Assembly: GCA_026636295.1 (NCBI GenBank)
Contig: CP089462.1
Coordinates: 248,001 to 312,000, forward strand
DNA: 64,000 bases
Reading direction: 5' to 3'
Origin: Medakamo hakoo
Taxonomy: Eukaryota; Chlorophyta; Trebouxiophyceae; Coccomyxaceae
The position numbers and the translations under genes were made by a program. Below are positions 1 to 10,847 of this stretch, one piece after another. Position 1 is the first letter of the stretch; the number at the start of each line of letters is the position of its first letter. Below the pieces are notes generated by a model, which was not told the origin of the DNA, made no database searches, and saw nothing but the letters and a program-made list of their open reading frames with translations.

Positions 1-1353
1 GCGGACAGGACAAAGTTGACGCCCACGTTCACCCGCTCCTCCAAGAACGCGGCGACCCGGCCTTCCGTGTCGATGCGCCCGCGCAGCCGGCACTGGCGCA
101 GCAGGTAATCGTACCCGAACGAGGCCGTCGCCTCACGCGCCTGCCAGTTCCACAGGAAGTCGGAGGCCAAAGACACCTTGTCGGAGACGCGGTGGACGTA
201 GCCCAGCGACACCAGCCCCGTCGTCGCGACCTGGGCCGTCGCGACGTGGTTGGTGCCCGCGTGCCGGGCCGCAAAGCCCGTCCCGGACTTGCCTTGCGCC
301 CGCAGCCAGAAGGCTTCGCCGCCCAGGGTCAGGTTGGGCGTGACGGACTGGAAGTAGTTGAGACCTGGAGGGGTGGGGCAGGGGACGGGAGCGGGTGAGC
401 AAAAAAACACAACCAGCCTCGCGAGCGAGGCGGGGGGGTTGCGCGCGCCTGGAGAAGGCTCCGCCCACCCCACCCTTACCGTAAAACTGGTTGTTGCCCA
501 GCTTGACCTGGCCGTTCCAGTCCGTGCCCTTGAAGTCGACGTCCACCATGCCCTGCGACATGCCCGGCTCCGGGCTCATCTGGGTCTGGACCTTCAACGA
601 CACGGCGTCGGACAGGTCGACTTTCACCCGGCCCGTCATCCGCCCGTCCGTGAGGACGCGGCCCACGGCCATGTCGCCGCGCGCGCTGACCAGGTTGGCG
701 CCGAATTCATAGGTGCCGACCGCCATCTTCAGGGGCGGTGCGCCGGGCTGGGCGGGGACGTCCGCGTTGCCCATGAAAAAGGAGTGGCAGACCGCGAAGT
801 TTTGGTTGAAGGGCTTGGTGAAGTCGAAGCGCAGGCCTTCAAACAGGTCGGGCTTGAGGGACACTGTCATGGGTGTGGGGCGGGAGTTGGGTGACGGCGG
901 GCGTGAGTGCGAGCCTGGAGAGGGGCAGGGGAGCGCGGGCCGGGGCGGGGGTCGCCCGAAGAGAGATCGCCCGAAAGCCAAAACGCAACTCATGACTTCG
1001 CGCTGCAGTTCCTCGTAGCGGACGGGCTGCGGCAGGGCCGGCAGCGACGAGCCGGTCGCGACGGGCGCCTGATGGGGTTGGTGACGTGGGTGGGAAGGAG
1101 CGTGAGAGAGAGGCCGGGCGACGGGCAGACCGGCGTTGCCGACCGACCGACGACGACAAGCAGCACAAAAGACACAGCGAGGCGATGCCCACCCGTTTCC
1201 TGTGGCCCACCCTCCACTCACCGGCGTCGAGTACAGGCCCGCGTTCTGAGCCAGCACATTGCCCGACGGGCCCGCGGACGCGGCGGCGGGCGCTTCCGCC
1301 GTGGCGACGGCCGCGGCGGCCGAGCATTCGGCCGTGCGGAAGAGGCTGTACAT
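1..1353 (-). CDS. TOM40: TOM40, mitochondrial outer-membrane import pore (3' end beyond window)
   Basis: This is the beta-barrel channel of the TOM complex, through which nuclear-encoded precursors enter mitochondria. Four exons join cleanly on the minus strand: 1353-1222, 1068-990, 863-480 and 364 to the window edge, all with GT-AG borders. The join at the second intron gives EVMMSLKPDLFEG, matching the plant TOM40 signature. Further family signatures are YEELQREV, LRFDFTK, VDVDFKGTDW, YVHRVSDKVSLASDF and FGYDYLLRQCRLRGRID. The protein opens with an Ala/Ser-rich stretch of about 45 residues that is poorly conserved in the family. About 319 residues are visible and the frame is still open at base 1, just after NVGVNFVLSA, so only the last strand or so is missing. 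VDAC is the alternative barrel, but the listed motifs are those of TOM40. Confidence 0.93.
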
Positions 1354-1652
1354 CTCTTTTTTATCGGTCTAGCGCCTCTGAGTGCGGCGGGAGGGGGAGC
1401 CGCGGGCGTGTGCGAGCGCGGCAGACGTGCGCGATCGGTCTCAGCGGGTGGAGGAGGGGTGGGGCGTGCGGGGAGGGTGCCCGGTCGGACGGCAAGAGTC
1501 TGCCGCGTTTGCGCGCCGCTGTTTTTTTCGTTCGCGGCAGTGGGGGCACCCCTCTCCCATAAAACATGAAGAGGCCTTTCACGCCCCTGCCCATGGTTGC
1601 ACCTCTTAAACATCTGACCTTTCTTTCTTGTCTTACACACAACTCACCTTAT

Positions 1653-4511
1653 TCACGACCGCCCGGCCTCCCAGGGCCGCGGCGGGCACCGCGACCCGAT
1701 GCCGGGCAGGCGGCCGCCAGGTCCACCACTCCCACCGGCGCCGCCGACCCGCTGGAAGCCGGGGCGCCCCGCGCCCGCCGCGTTCAACGCCGCGGCCGCC
1801 GCACTCCCGTCCGCCGCCGCCACGAGCGACGCCACAAACTTCGCAGCGGCGGGCGAGGGCGGGGACGGCGCGGACCGGCCCGGCTCCACCAGCCACAGCG
1901 TGCGCGTCAGGCGGCGGCCGCGCGAGAGCGGGACGACCGAGACGAGGCCGAGCGCGACCTCCTTGTCCACCGCGGCGGCGGAGACGAAGGCGGCGCCCAG
2001 GCCGGCCGCCACCGCGCCCTTGATGGCTTCCACACTGGAAAACTCCAGCTCCACGCGCAGGCGGGCGGGCAGGATGCCCGCGTCGCGGAGGAGGGCGTCC
2101 TGCGCGGCGCGCGTGGACGACCCCGGGTGCAGCGCGACAAAGGGCGTGCCGTACAGGGCTTCCGCGTCGATGGTGGTGGAGGGGTGGGCGGCGCCGTTGC
2201 GCTGGCCGGCGCCGTGCTCGCCGCCGTCCGCGCTGCCACCACCGCCGTCTTCACAGCAGCCGCACCCGGCGGCGCCACTGCCACCCCCCGCCAGGGTGTG
2301 GCCCACCGGCACGATGAGCACGACCTCGTCCGTCGCAAAGGGGCGGGCCGCCACCGCGCCGGACGCGACGAGGTCGCCGGGCACGCCGCCGCCCACGAGC
2401 GCCACGTCCAGGTCGCCCGCCGCCACCGCCGCGCAGATGGGCCGGGAGCCGTCGACGTCCAGGCGGACGGCCACGCGGGGGTGGGCGCGGCGGAAGCCGG
2501 CCAGCAGGCGCGGCAGGACGTACGTGCCGACGGTCTGGGACGCGCCCAGGCGCAGGGCGCCGGCCATGGCGGACGCCAGGTCGGCCAGGGCGTTGGAGGC
2601 CTCGCGCGCGGCCGCCAGCGTGCGTTCGCAGTGCGGCAGCAGGGCCGCGCCCGCGTCCGAGAGGGTGGTCGGCCCGCCGCGGCGGCGGGGCGTGATGAGC
2701 GGGCCGCACCCGCCCAGGGCCGCCTCCAGCGCGGCCAGCGCCTTGGACACGGCCGGCTGGGAGATGCCGAGGACCGTGCCGGCGGCCGCGCCGGACCCCG
2801 TGCGCGCCATGGCCTGCAACGCGGCCAGCTGGGCGAGCGTGAAGGGCGGCGGCTCGGTCAGCGCGCGGCCCGGGCCGGTCGGCGGGGACGCGCCGGCGCC
2901 CCCCGCGTCAGCCGCCCGCCCGGAGCCCAGCTCGCCAGGGGGCGGCGCCCGGCCGGCGAGGTGCGGGTACGGCGAGCCAACGCCGGCAGCGGCGGCCGCG
3001 GCGGCGGCCGCCGCCGCCGCAGCGGACGAGTCGCAGGAGCGGGCGGGCGGGCCGGCCGCGCCACCCCAACCCCCACCCCCACCGCCGCACTCGTGCGCAC
3101 AAAACTCGCGCGCCGCCCGCGGCAGGTGGCGGCCCGGGTCCGTGACCAGCCACAGCGTGCGACTCAGCTCCGCGCCCTCCACACGCAGCGCCACGAGCGT
3201 GCCGAGGGCGACCTCCTTCTCCACGGCGGCGGCCGAGACAAAGGCCGCGCCCAGGCCGGCCTCGACCGCCGCTTTGATGGCTTCCACCGAGTTCACTTCC
3301 AGGACGACGGCCAGGGCGCGCCAGTCCACGCCGGCCTCAGCCAGGCGCGCACGCACGCCTTGCACCGTCGACGACTTGTGCAGGGAGACGTAGGCCAACG
3401 ACGTCAGGGCGCCGACGGGGATGGCGCCGGACGACGCGAATTCCAGGGCGGCCGGGTGCTGCGGCGGGAGGGCGACGACGACCTCGTCCTGGGCGAAAGG
3501 ACGCACGGACAGCAAGTGCTCCAGCTCCGCCGGAATCGCGCCACCCACCACCGCCGCGTCGGCCTCACCGCGCGCGACGGCCTGGCAACAGCGGCGCGTG
3601 TTTTCCACCTGGAGCGAGACGTCGACGCCCGGCCACCGCGCCTTGAAAGACGCGATGAGGCGGGGCAGGGCGTACACGCCCGTCGTCTGGGAGGCCGCCA
3701 GGAAGACGGACCCCGTCCGCAGGGCGCCCGCATCCCGGGCCGCCGCCGCCGCGTCGGCGGCCAGGGTCAGGATGCGCTCCGCGTACCGGTCCAGCAGCGC
3801 GCCGGCGGGCGTGAGGTGGACGCGCGCGGCGGGCGCCGACCGGGTGGATGCCGCCGCCGCCGCCGCCGCCGCCGCCGCTGACGACGACGACGGCGAGGCT
3901 CTGGACGCCGCCGCCGGCGCGTCCAGGAAGACCTCTCCCTCTCCGTCGCGCAGCAGGCTCATGCCGCCCAGGTCCCGCTCCAGCTTCGCGAGGCCCGCCG
4001 CCACAGCGGCGGGCGTGCGGCCGGTCGCGGCGGCGGCCGCGTCCAGGCTGCCCTCCGCCGCGACGGCCCGGAACAGCGCCAGTTGAGCGAGCGTGAAAGG
4101 GAAGGAGGAAGAGAGGTCCGTCGAGTCAGCGGCCGGCGGCGCCTCGGCCGGCACGTCGATCGCGTCGGCGGGCGGGCTCATGGGCGAGGAGGAGACGCGC
4201 GCCGGGCCGCGCGCCACCTCGGCGGGCGGGGCGGCCGCGGTGGCGGCGGCCGCGGCGGCGGCTAGGGCTGCCACGCTGGGCGGGATCGTGACGGGGGATG
4301 TGGACCGCCGTCCTTGGCCGGGCGGGGTGCGGCGGCGGCCGGACAAGGGCCGGCCGGGCTGGGCACGGGTCAAGGCGCGGCCGCGGGCAGGGGCAGGTGT
4401 GACGAGGGCGGGCGGCGTGCGCCGCGGCGCGAGTCCGCAGCGCCCTGCCTCCATGCCGCCATGGGAGGGTCCCGCCGAGCTGCCAGACATGGTCCGCATT
4501 GCCACAGGCAT
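1653..4511 (-). CDS. Double LysR-type transcriptional regulator, RbcR/CbbR-like, probably plastid-targeted
   Basis: This intronless gene codes for about 952 residues holding two complete LysR-type regulators in series. Each has an N-terminal winged helix (residues about 139-190 and 553-610) followed by an effector-binding domain opening with SQTTGVYALPRLI or SQTVGTYVLPRLL. The second helix-turn-helix (GISQPAVSKALAALE) is canonical. The first (GRTPAAVAAGLAKLE) is degenerate and its wing carries a Ser/Ala-rich insertion. Both effector domains share SVEAIK..V.AGLGAAFVSAAAV.KEVALG, seen in RbcR (Ycf30) and CbbR regulators of Rubisco genes. The first in-frame ATG is at 4511; the roughly 130 residues after it are rich in Arg, Ser, Ala and Pro, as in a plastid transit peptide. 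Family assignment is secure. The RbcR role and plastid location are inferences. The next gene, primase, diverges from it 744 bp away. Confidence 0.82.
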   Translation of the reverse strand: MPVAMRTMSGSSAGPSHGGMEAGRCGLAPRRTPPALVTPAPARGRALTRAQPGRPLSGRRRTPPGQGRRSTSPVTIPPSVAALAAAAAAATAAAPPAEVARGPARVSSSPMSPPADAIDVPAEAPPAADSTDLSSSFPFTLAQLALFRAVAAEGSLDAAAAATGRTPAAVAAGLAKLERDLGGMSLLRDGEGEVFLDAPAAASRASPSSSSAAAAAAAAAASTRSAPAARVHLTPAGALLDRYAERILTLAADAAAAARDAGALRTGSVFLAASQTTGVYALPRLIASFKARWPGVDVSLQVENTRRCCQAVARGEADAAVVGGAIPAELEHLLSVRPFAQDEVVVALPPQHPAALEFASSGAIPVGALTSLAYVSLHKSSTVQGVRARLAEAGVDWRALAVVLEVNSVEAIKAAVEAGLGAAFVSAAAVEKEVALGTLVALRVEGAELSRTLWLVTDPGRHLPRAAREFCAHECGGGGGGWGGAAGPPARSCDSSAAAAAAAAAAAAAGVGSPYPHLAGRAPPPGELGSGRAADAGGAGASPPTGPGRALTEPPPFTLAQLAALQAMARTGSGAAAGTVLGISQPAVSKALAALEAALGGCGPLITPRRRGGPTTLSDAGAALLPHCERTLAAAREASNALADLASAMAGALRLGASQTVGTYVLPRLLAGFRRAHPRVAVRLDVDGSRPICAAVAAGDLDVALVGGGVPGDLVASGAVAARPFATDEVVLIVPVGHTLAGGGSGAAGCGCCEDGGGGSADGGEHGAGQRNGAAHPSTTIDAEALYGTPFVALHPGSSTRAAQDALLRDAGILPARLRVELEFSSVEAIKGAVAAGLGAAFVSAAAVDKEVALGLVSVVPLSRGRRLTRTLWLVEPGRSAPSPPSPAAAKFVASLVAAADGSAAAAALNAAGAGRPGFQRVGGAGGSGGPGGRLPGIGSRCPPRPWEAGRS

Positions 4512-5255
4512 GATGAGCCGGGCGGCAGGCGCAGGCGTCCGGTGTGGAAGGTTGCGGGCGGCGGCGGAGCCGCGTGCGCGCGCCGCACAGGGGAAGTCTC
4601 CGACGCAACCTCGCACGAATGCGGGGGGCGAGCGAGCCCAGGCGGGAGCCGCGCCCGGCCGGTGTGTCAGGGCTCGGCGCTCAGACACACGCACCACCAC
4701 CGGGTAGCTCCCTCCCCTGGCAAGGCAGCCGGGTGGTCGGGCCGGGGTGGCGGGCGGGGCGCCGGGAGTCGGAGGCGCGGGGCTCCGAACGCGCGGGTGC
4801 GCGTTCTTGGCCACGAACAGAATCCGGCGCTGAGCGGGGTGAGGGCGCCTTGCCCGCGGTTATTGTCACGGCTTGGGCACGGGCTTGAAGCCGGGCGTCG
4901 CCTGGGGGGTCTTGGTGACGGGTGGCGCCCCCAGCAAAAGGCGGGCCGGCCGTCACGAGGGGAGAACGGAAGAGTGGCTTGGGACAGAGGAGGGAGGCCG
5001 GCGCAGGCGCAGGCGCACGCCCGGCCCTGCCCCTCGCTCCACTCGCTCGTTGTCTCTCGACGCGCCTTGACACACTCACACACACAGGGCCGCCACACAC
5101 GCGCGCGCCTCCCCTGTCCTGGCGCGCGGCCGCGGCACACCACACTCCCCTCGTGCGCGCCCACCCACACACGCGCCCCGCCTCGCTCCAAAGGCTCGTC
5201 CTCCTCCTCCCCCTCGCACAAAAGTCCCGCTGCCCCGCTCCGTCTGCTCGCCATC
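4512..5255. other. Divergent intergenic region between LysR gene and primase
   Basis: This 744-bp stretch separates the start codons of the LysR gene (minus) and the primase gene (plus), so it must contain both promoters. The last 200 bases before the primase start are rich in CACA and CTC tracts. I see no convincing TATA box, RNA gene or conserved reading frame. Confidence 0.5.
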
Positions 5256-7361
5256 ATGTCCGCCGTCCCGGGGGGCAGCGGCTCGCCAGGTGCGGGCGTA
5301 AATTGCGCTCTACCGCCGTTTGCAGACCCGTCTACCGCTGCTACACCGCGCAAGAGACGGGAGGCGGAAGCCTGGTGTGGGCGCGCGACCCGCTTTTCCT
5401 CCCAACTCCGCCGCCCGATTCAAACAGCCTCAATTCCTTTCCTCCGTCCTTTTCCCACACCCATCCCACAGCTCCCAAGCGGCCCAAGCCCGCGGCGCCC
5501 AAGGCCGAGCCCATGGATACAGGTGCGCGCGTGCGTGGGTGTGGGAGGGCTCCTTGCGTGTGCGATGCCGCACGCCGCCGTGGAGAACGGTTTCGCTCTA
5601 TGCAGCGCGATGCGTCTTCCAGTGCCTGGCCGCACGCCGCCGCCAGCGTGTACCACCTCTGCCAGCCTGCAGCGCGCATGCAGACGTACGTTGCAGGCCA
5701 TACGCAAACATGTGGCGTCCTCAATCCCTATCCCTCTTCCCCCTCGTCAAACACACAACAGACGCGGCCGCGACCACCGCGCCCAAGCAACCATCCTCGG
5801 CCGGTCCACGCACGCACGACCTCATGCCCGCCTACTACCGCCAGTTCTTCCCCTTCGACGAGTTCATGGCCTGGCTGGCGTACGGTAACGGTGAGTCGTG
5901 GAGGGAAGCCTACTTCGGCGCCGCCCTCCCGTGTCGTTTCCGCCCATCTCAACTCTCTCACCCATCCATAAAAAAACAAGACTCCAAACACCCGCGGGCC
6001 GACGCCACCTTCACCCAACGCCGCGAGCTGTGCTTTACCTTGGACGGCGACATCTTCGTGCGCTACCTGTCGTTCAAGGTATGATGGGTGGGTGCGGGTG
6101 GGTGGGCTGCCTTGTGTCCGACCGACTGTCCGCGACCGCCCCACCCTTCTCACCCTCTCCCCGTCCACCCACCTCTCCCCATCAGGACGCCGCCGCCTTG
6201 CGCCGCGCCGTCCTGGCCCGCGTCCCCGCGAAAATCGACATCGGGCCCGTGTACACCGTTGACCCAGCCCGCCGGGCCGCGTACGCCGGCACGTCTGGCG
6301 CGTCCGCCGCGGGCGCGACTGGTTTTGCGCCCGTCGAACGCGAGCTCGTTTTCGACGTCGACTTGACAGACTACGACGACGTGCGCACGTGCGGGTCCGG
6401 CGGACACATCTGCGACCGGTGCTGGCCCTTCATGTCCGCGGCCGTGGCTGTCCTGGACGCGGCGCTGGACGAAGACTTTGGCTTTGCCCACCGCCTGTGG
6501 GTCTTCTCGGGCCGGCGCGGCGTGCACTGCTGGGTCGGCGACGCCCGCGCCCGGGCGCTGACGGACGAGGCGCGCTCGTCCGTCGCCTCCTACCTGTCCA
6601 TCTACAAAGGCGTGGAGGAGGGCGTCGCCCGGCTGGCCCTCCCGCCCCCGGGCTCGTCCGCGCCGCTCCACCCGTCGGTCGAACGGGCGGCGCGCCTGCT
6701 GACCGACATCTGGACGGCCGCCCTCCTGCCCGCCCAGCGCTGGCTGGACGGCCCGGCCACCTGGGACAGGGTCCTGGCCCACATCCCGGACGAAGGCCTC
6801 AAAGCCCGGCTGGCGGCCCGGTGGACCAAGGAAGGCCCGATCGCGGCCGACAACGACGGCTCCGTCTCCGTGCGCCGGTGGGGCGAGCTGGAGGCGGAGG
6901 TGTCGAAGGAGTCCCGGCCCGCTGCGTCCGACGCCAAGAACCCGGCGGCCCGCGACCGGAAGGCCGCCCTGGCGCGCGGCCCGCTCCGCGCCATCCTGGC
7001 GTGCGCGTACCCCCGCCTGGACGTGGACGTCTCCAAAAAGCGCAACCACCTGCTGAAAGCGCCCTTTTGCGTGCACCCGAAGACCGGCAAGGTGTGCGTG
7101 CCGTTTGACGCGGCGGCGGCGGCCGACTTCGACCCGGACGGCGTGCCGACGGTCGGCCAACTGCTGGCGGAGAAGCGGGGTGGTGGTGGGCGCCGGGCGG
7201 CGGGCGGAGACGCGGCCCAGCCGGGCTGGGTCGGTTCCGCGTTGGAGCCGGCCATCCGCTTCTTCGCCGACAGCTTCTTGGCGCCGCTGGCCATTGCTTC
7301 GAAGGCCGAGCTGGCGGCGAAAGCGAAAGAAGCGGCGGCCGCGCCGACGATGGCGTGGTGA
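5256..7361 (+). CDS. PRIM1: DNA primase small (catalytic) subunit
   Basis: The catalytic subunit of the DNA polymerase alpha-primase complex makes the RNA primers for nuclear replication. Five exons (5256-5289, 5472-5522, 5762-5890, 5981-6078, 6186-7361) give 495 residues. The first exon codes for only 11 residues plus one base. Archaeo-eukaryotic primase signatures are all present: TFTQRRELCFTL and DIFVRYLSF near residues 85-104, KIDIGPVY, the catalytic pair Asp161/Asp163 in FDVDLTDYDD, the zinc-binding cysteines of RTCGSGGHICDRCWPF, and SGRRGVHCWVGD at 212-223, which binds the incoming nucleotide. A third motif follows in SKKRNHLLKAPFCVHPKTG. The N-terminal PAPKRPKPAAPK resembles a nuclear localisation signal. 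Length is slightly above the usual 400-450 residues because of that tail and a C-terminal extension. Confidence 0.95.
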
Positions 7362-7558
7362 GGCGGGCGAGGGGGAGCGGGGGCGCGGAGGAAGGGGTGG
7401 GCGGGAAGGGGGGGGCTTGTCAACGCGCACAGACCCGCGTTTTCTAACACCGCCCCGTGTGAAGCCGGGGGCATCCCGGGCGGCGGCGCCCCTCCCAACT
7501 CGCGCGGCCGAGGAGCCAGGCGCCCCGGCCTCCCCGTCGGCCGTCTCGGACCGCCGCC

Positions 7559-8903
7559 ATGCCCACCATTTCGCAGCGCCCTGCCCCGCTGCGCGTGTCG
7601 CCGACCAATGTGCTCATCGTCCCGCCCTTTGAGTGCGCGTGGCTGGCGGACCCGTGCCTGCAGCTGGCCGAGGGCGCGGGCTGCGTGTCCCTGGAGGTCA
7701 GAGGTGTGTGTGGCGGGAGGTGGCGGGAGGGGAGGTGGAGGCGTGGGGGCGTGGCGGAAAGAGAGAGAGGCGCGGCACAGGGGTGGGCCACCCCCCCGCC
7801 ACGCCCGGTCAACCCACACGCCCACACTCACACACACGCCGCGACTCGTTTTTTTCCACACAGCCACCAACGACGTCACGCTCCTATTCAAAGCCAAGCC
7901 GGGCTCCCGCCGGTGGCAGCACCACGAACTCAGGGACGGCGGCGGCGAGCCGGCGGGCGGCGGCGTGGTCGGCTCCCCGCCTGGCGCTGCGGCCGGTCCG
8001 CCGTCGCCGACGCCCACCTCGCCTCCGTCCGCGCCGCCCGCCCCGCCGGAAGCCGACTACACGCTCATCCTGGGCTCGCACCGCAACTCCTGCCTGAAGG
8101 TGGAGCGCAACGGCGTGCCCATGGCGAGGGTGAGTGTTTTTTGGTGTGGGGTGTGCGGGTGCGGGCGCGTTGCCGCCCCCCTGTCCCCATCCCACGCTTC
8201 CCCCCCATCATCTCCCCCTCTTCCACCCTTTTTTCAGTTTGACGGCGTGCCCGGCGCCCGGCTGACGCCCGACCGGTTCATGCGCGTCTGGGTCGACTTC
8301 AACGCGGGCGCGATCACCGTGGGGGCCGGCCCGCCCGGGTGCGGGCCGTGCACGCGGTGGGTGGACCCGGACGCGCCGTGCGCCGGGCGGGTGGGCGTCG
8401 GCGGCGGGCCTGGCAAGCCTGGGCCGCCGCCGTCCGCCGGCCCGACCGCGTCCGTGCGCCACATCGGCCTGTCCGCCTGGGACGCCGCCGTCGCGTACCG
8501 GGCCATCGCCGTGGGGCCGCCCGTCGACTTTTCCGTGCCCAGGCCTGGGACGGGCGCGGCCGCGTCTGCGCTGGCCACGCCGCCCGCGGCCGGCCCGCCG
8601 CCGCTCGTGGCGCTGGCTGCCGCCGCTGCGGCGGCGGGTCCGGGCGCGCCGCACGCCACGCCCGCCCTGGCCGAAGTCTGCCGCCTGGCGCCGGCCCTGG
8701 ACGCGCTGCGGCCCGGGCTGACGGCGGCGTTGGCTGCTGCTGGCCCGTCCGCGCCGCTCGCCTGCCCGGCCGCCCTCGCCGCGTTGCCCGCCGACGCGGT
8801 CGCCGAACTCCTGGCCCACCCCGCTTTGGTCGCGGCGGACGAGGCGGATGTGTACGCCCTCGTCCTGGCCTGGGCGGGTGTGCCTCCCGCCGTGGGCGGG
8901 CTG

Positions 8904-8934
<31 letters not shown>

Positions 8935-9968
8935 GTGCGCAGTCCACCCCCTCCCTCCCCTCCCCGCGCGCCGACCCGGCCGCCGCCGCGTGCGCGGCCG
9001 CTTCCGCGCCCGCCCGGCCCATGTCGGACTTGGATGCGCTGCTCCCGCTCGTCCGGTTCCCGCTGGTGGACGCGGCCACGCTGCGGGGCGTGTTGGCCTC
9101 GCCGCTCGCGGCCGCGAGCGCCGCGCTTGGGCCGCTGGTGCGGGAGGCCCTCGCGTCCCACGCCGCGGCCGGCCTGGCCCGCGCCTCGCCCAGCGGGCCC
9201 GTCACCATCATCGGCTCGCCGCCGGGTGCGGGCCTGGTCTGGCCCGGCGCGCCGCCGGCGGCGCCGACGCCCCTGTCTCCGACCGCCCCGCCCCCGCTCA
9301 CCCTGGCCGGCCCGCGCGGCGTCGCCGCCGCGTCCGGCGCCGCCGCCCTGGCCGCCGCCCGCCACGCCGCCCGCCTGCCGCCGGGCGGTGTGGAGCTGCT
9401 TCACATGCGGGACGGCGACGCCAACGGCCTGCTGCACTGGCTGGGGACGGCCGGCGGGGCGCGGCCGTGGGTGAACCCCGTCCTGGCTGGGTCGCTAGCC
9501 ATCACCGCCTCCTCCCCGCCCTGCCGCACGACCGATCCCAAGGCCCTGGCCGCCGGCACGACGGTGGCGTGCAATGCGGCCGGCCCCGACCGGGCGGGCG
9601 GCGGCGGCGCGTGGTGGGCGCTGGACCTGGGGCCCGGCGCCCGCCTGGCGGTGACGGGCTACACGCTGCGCGCCGACGGGTCGGGCGCGTACCCCCGGTC
9701 CTGGACGCTGCAGGCGGCGGCCGGGCCGGCGGCCGACCCGGGCGCGGGCTGGCATGACCTGGCCGTCCACGTGGACGACGCCGCCCTGCACCTGCCGGGC
9801 CAGTACGCGTCGTGGCCGGTGGCGGGCCCGCGCGCGGCCGCGCCGTGGCGCAGCTTTCGGCTGTTGCTGACGGGGCCGAACGCCGCCGCCGCCACGGGCG
9901 CGCGGGGTGGGGACGCCTTTGCGCTGGCGGGCGTGGAGCTGTACGGCCACTTTTGGCCCGGGACGTAG
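7559..9968 (+). CDS. FA-methyltransferase-like / BACK / F5-8C (discoidin-like) domain protein
   Basis: Three exons (7559-7703, 7864-8129, 8238-9968) give 713 residues. Residues about 45-220 resemble the Methyltransf_FA domain: YTLILGSHRNS, FMRVWVDFNAGAITVG and VRHIGLSAWD. Despite its name this domain usually has no shown methyltransferase activity. Residues about 290-460 look like a BACK domain, the helical region normally found after a BTB domain in Cullin-3 adaptors (ADEADVYALVLAW, LLPLVRFPLVDAATL). The C-terminal part (about 535-710) matches the F5/8C-like domain found in BTB proteins: GLLHWLGTAGG, PWVNP, WWALDLGPG, SFRLLLTGPN and FALAGVELYGHFW. No BTB domain is visible, which is unusual for a BACK protein. 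A role as a substrate-recognition scaffold is plausible but not shown by the sequence. Confidence 0.72.
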
Positions 9969-10351
9969 GAGGGAGTGTGTGTGTGAAGTTGGTCAGTGTG
10001 TGTAGAAATCCGTCCGTGCTACAAACTTGTTGTCTCTCTCAAGTGCGGTCGTTTGCTTCGGCGCCACTCTCTCAAACACAAACCTGCCTCCTCTCCCTCA
10101 TCCCGCTGCGGTGCCGCCTCCCCGCCTGCCCAACGCCGCGCCTCGCCACCGGTACGTGCTCATCAGCACCCGTGTGACCGCCGTGCATAGTGGAGACGTT
10201 CGCGGCCGCGTTTTCGGGCCGTCCACTCGCGCCCGACTGTGTGGCGCCAATCGGGCGCGACCTCGACCGCCTCTGGCAGAGCCGCCACTCGCGCGGCCGT
10301 CCCGCACTCTCTCACCGTCCCTCCCCTCCCCTCCTCCAGTCAGTCGCTCGC
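9969..10351. other. Intergenic region before the KH-domain gene
   Basis: These 383 bp between two co-directional genes begin with a GT-rich 3' flank after the upstream stop and end in a pyrimidine-rich leader before ATG 10352. An in-frame ATG at 10190 could extend the KH protein by 54 residues, but that peptide shows no recognisable feature. No other gene is seen. Confidence 0.4.
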
Positions 10352-10815
10352 ATGGATAGCCAGCAGCAGCACCTGGCCGAATCGGCCACCCTGCCGTCCT
10401 TGCCGGCGACTTTACCCGGCGTCGCGTCGACGCCGGCGTCGCCCCGCGCCGCCGCTGCCGACGCGGCCGCCGCCGCGACCGCCTCCAACGCCGCGTCCGC
10501 TGCCCTGGCTGGCTTTGGTGGGGGTGGTGGCCCGGGCCACCACTCCGGCGGCCTCGCCGGCGGTGACGAGGGCGGCCATTGGTAAGGCGAAGCGAAAAAG
10601 AAAAAGCGACGAGGGCTCAGCGTGCGCAGCGCAGCGCGCTGCCGCGCTCCGAACGCTCCCCTTCCCTTCCCCTTCCCTCTCACCCTCTCCCTCTCTCTCT
10701 CTCTCTCTCCGCCTCAACACCAAAACCAGGCCCTCCCCACCGCCGCCCTCCGCCTTCGAAGCGGCCTCCCACACCTCCCACCTGTCGACGGCAGCCGCCG
10801 TCGCCTCCTTGCTGC

Positions 10816-10847
<32 letters not shown>

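Noticed and set aside
1653-4511. Bacterial contamination as the source of the LysR gene
   Set aside because: It lies between intron-bearing eukaryotic genes in continuous sequence, with the same base composition, a long transit-like leader and low-complexity Ala and Ser insertions typical of its neighbours.
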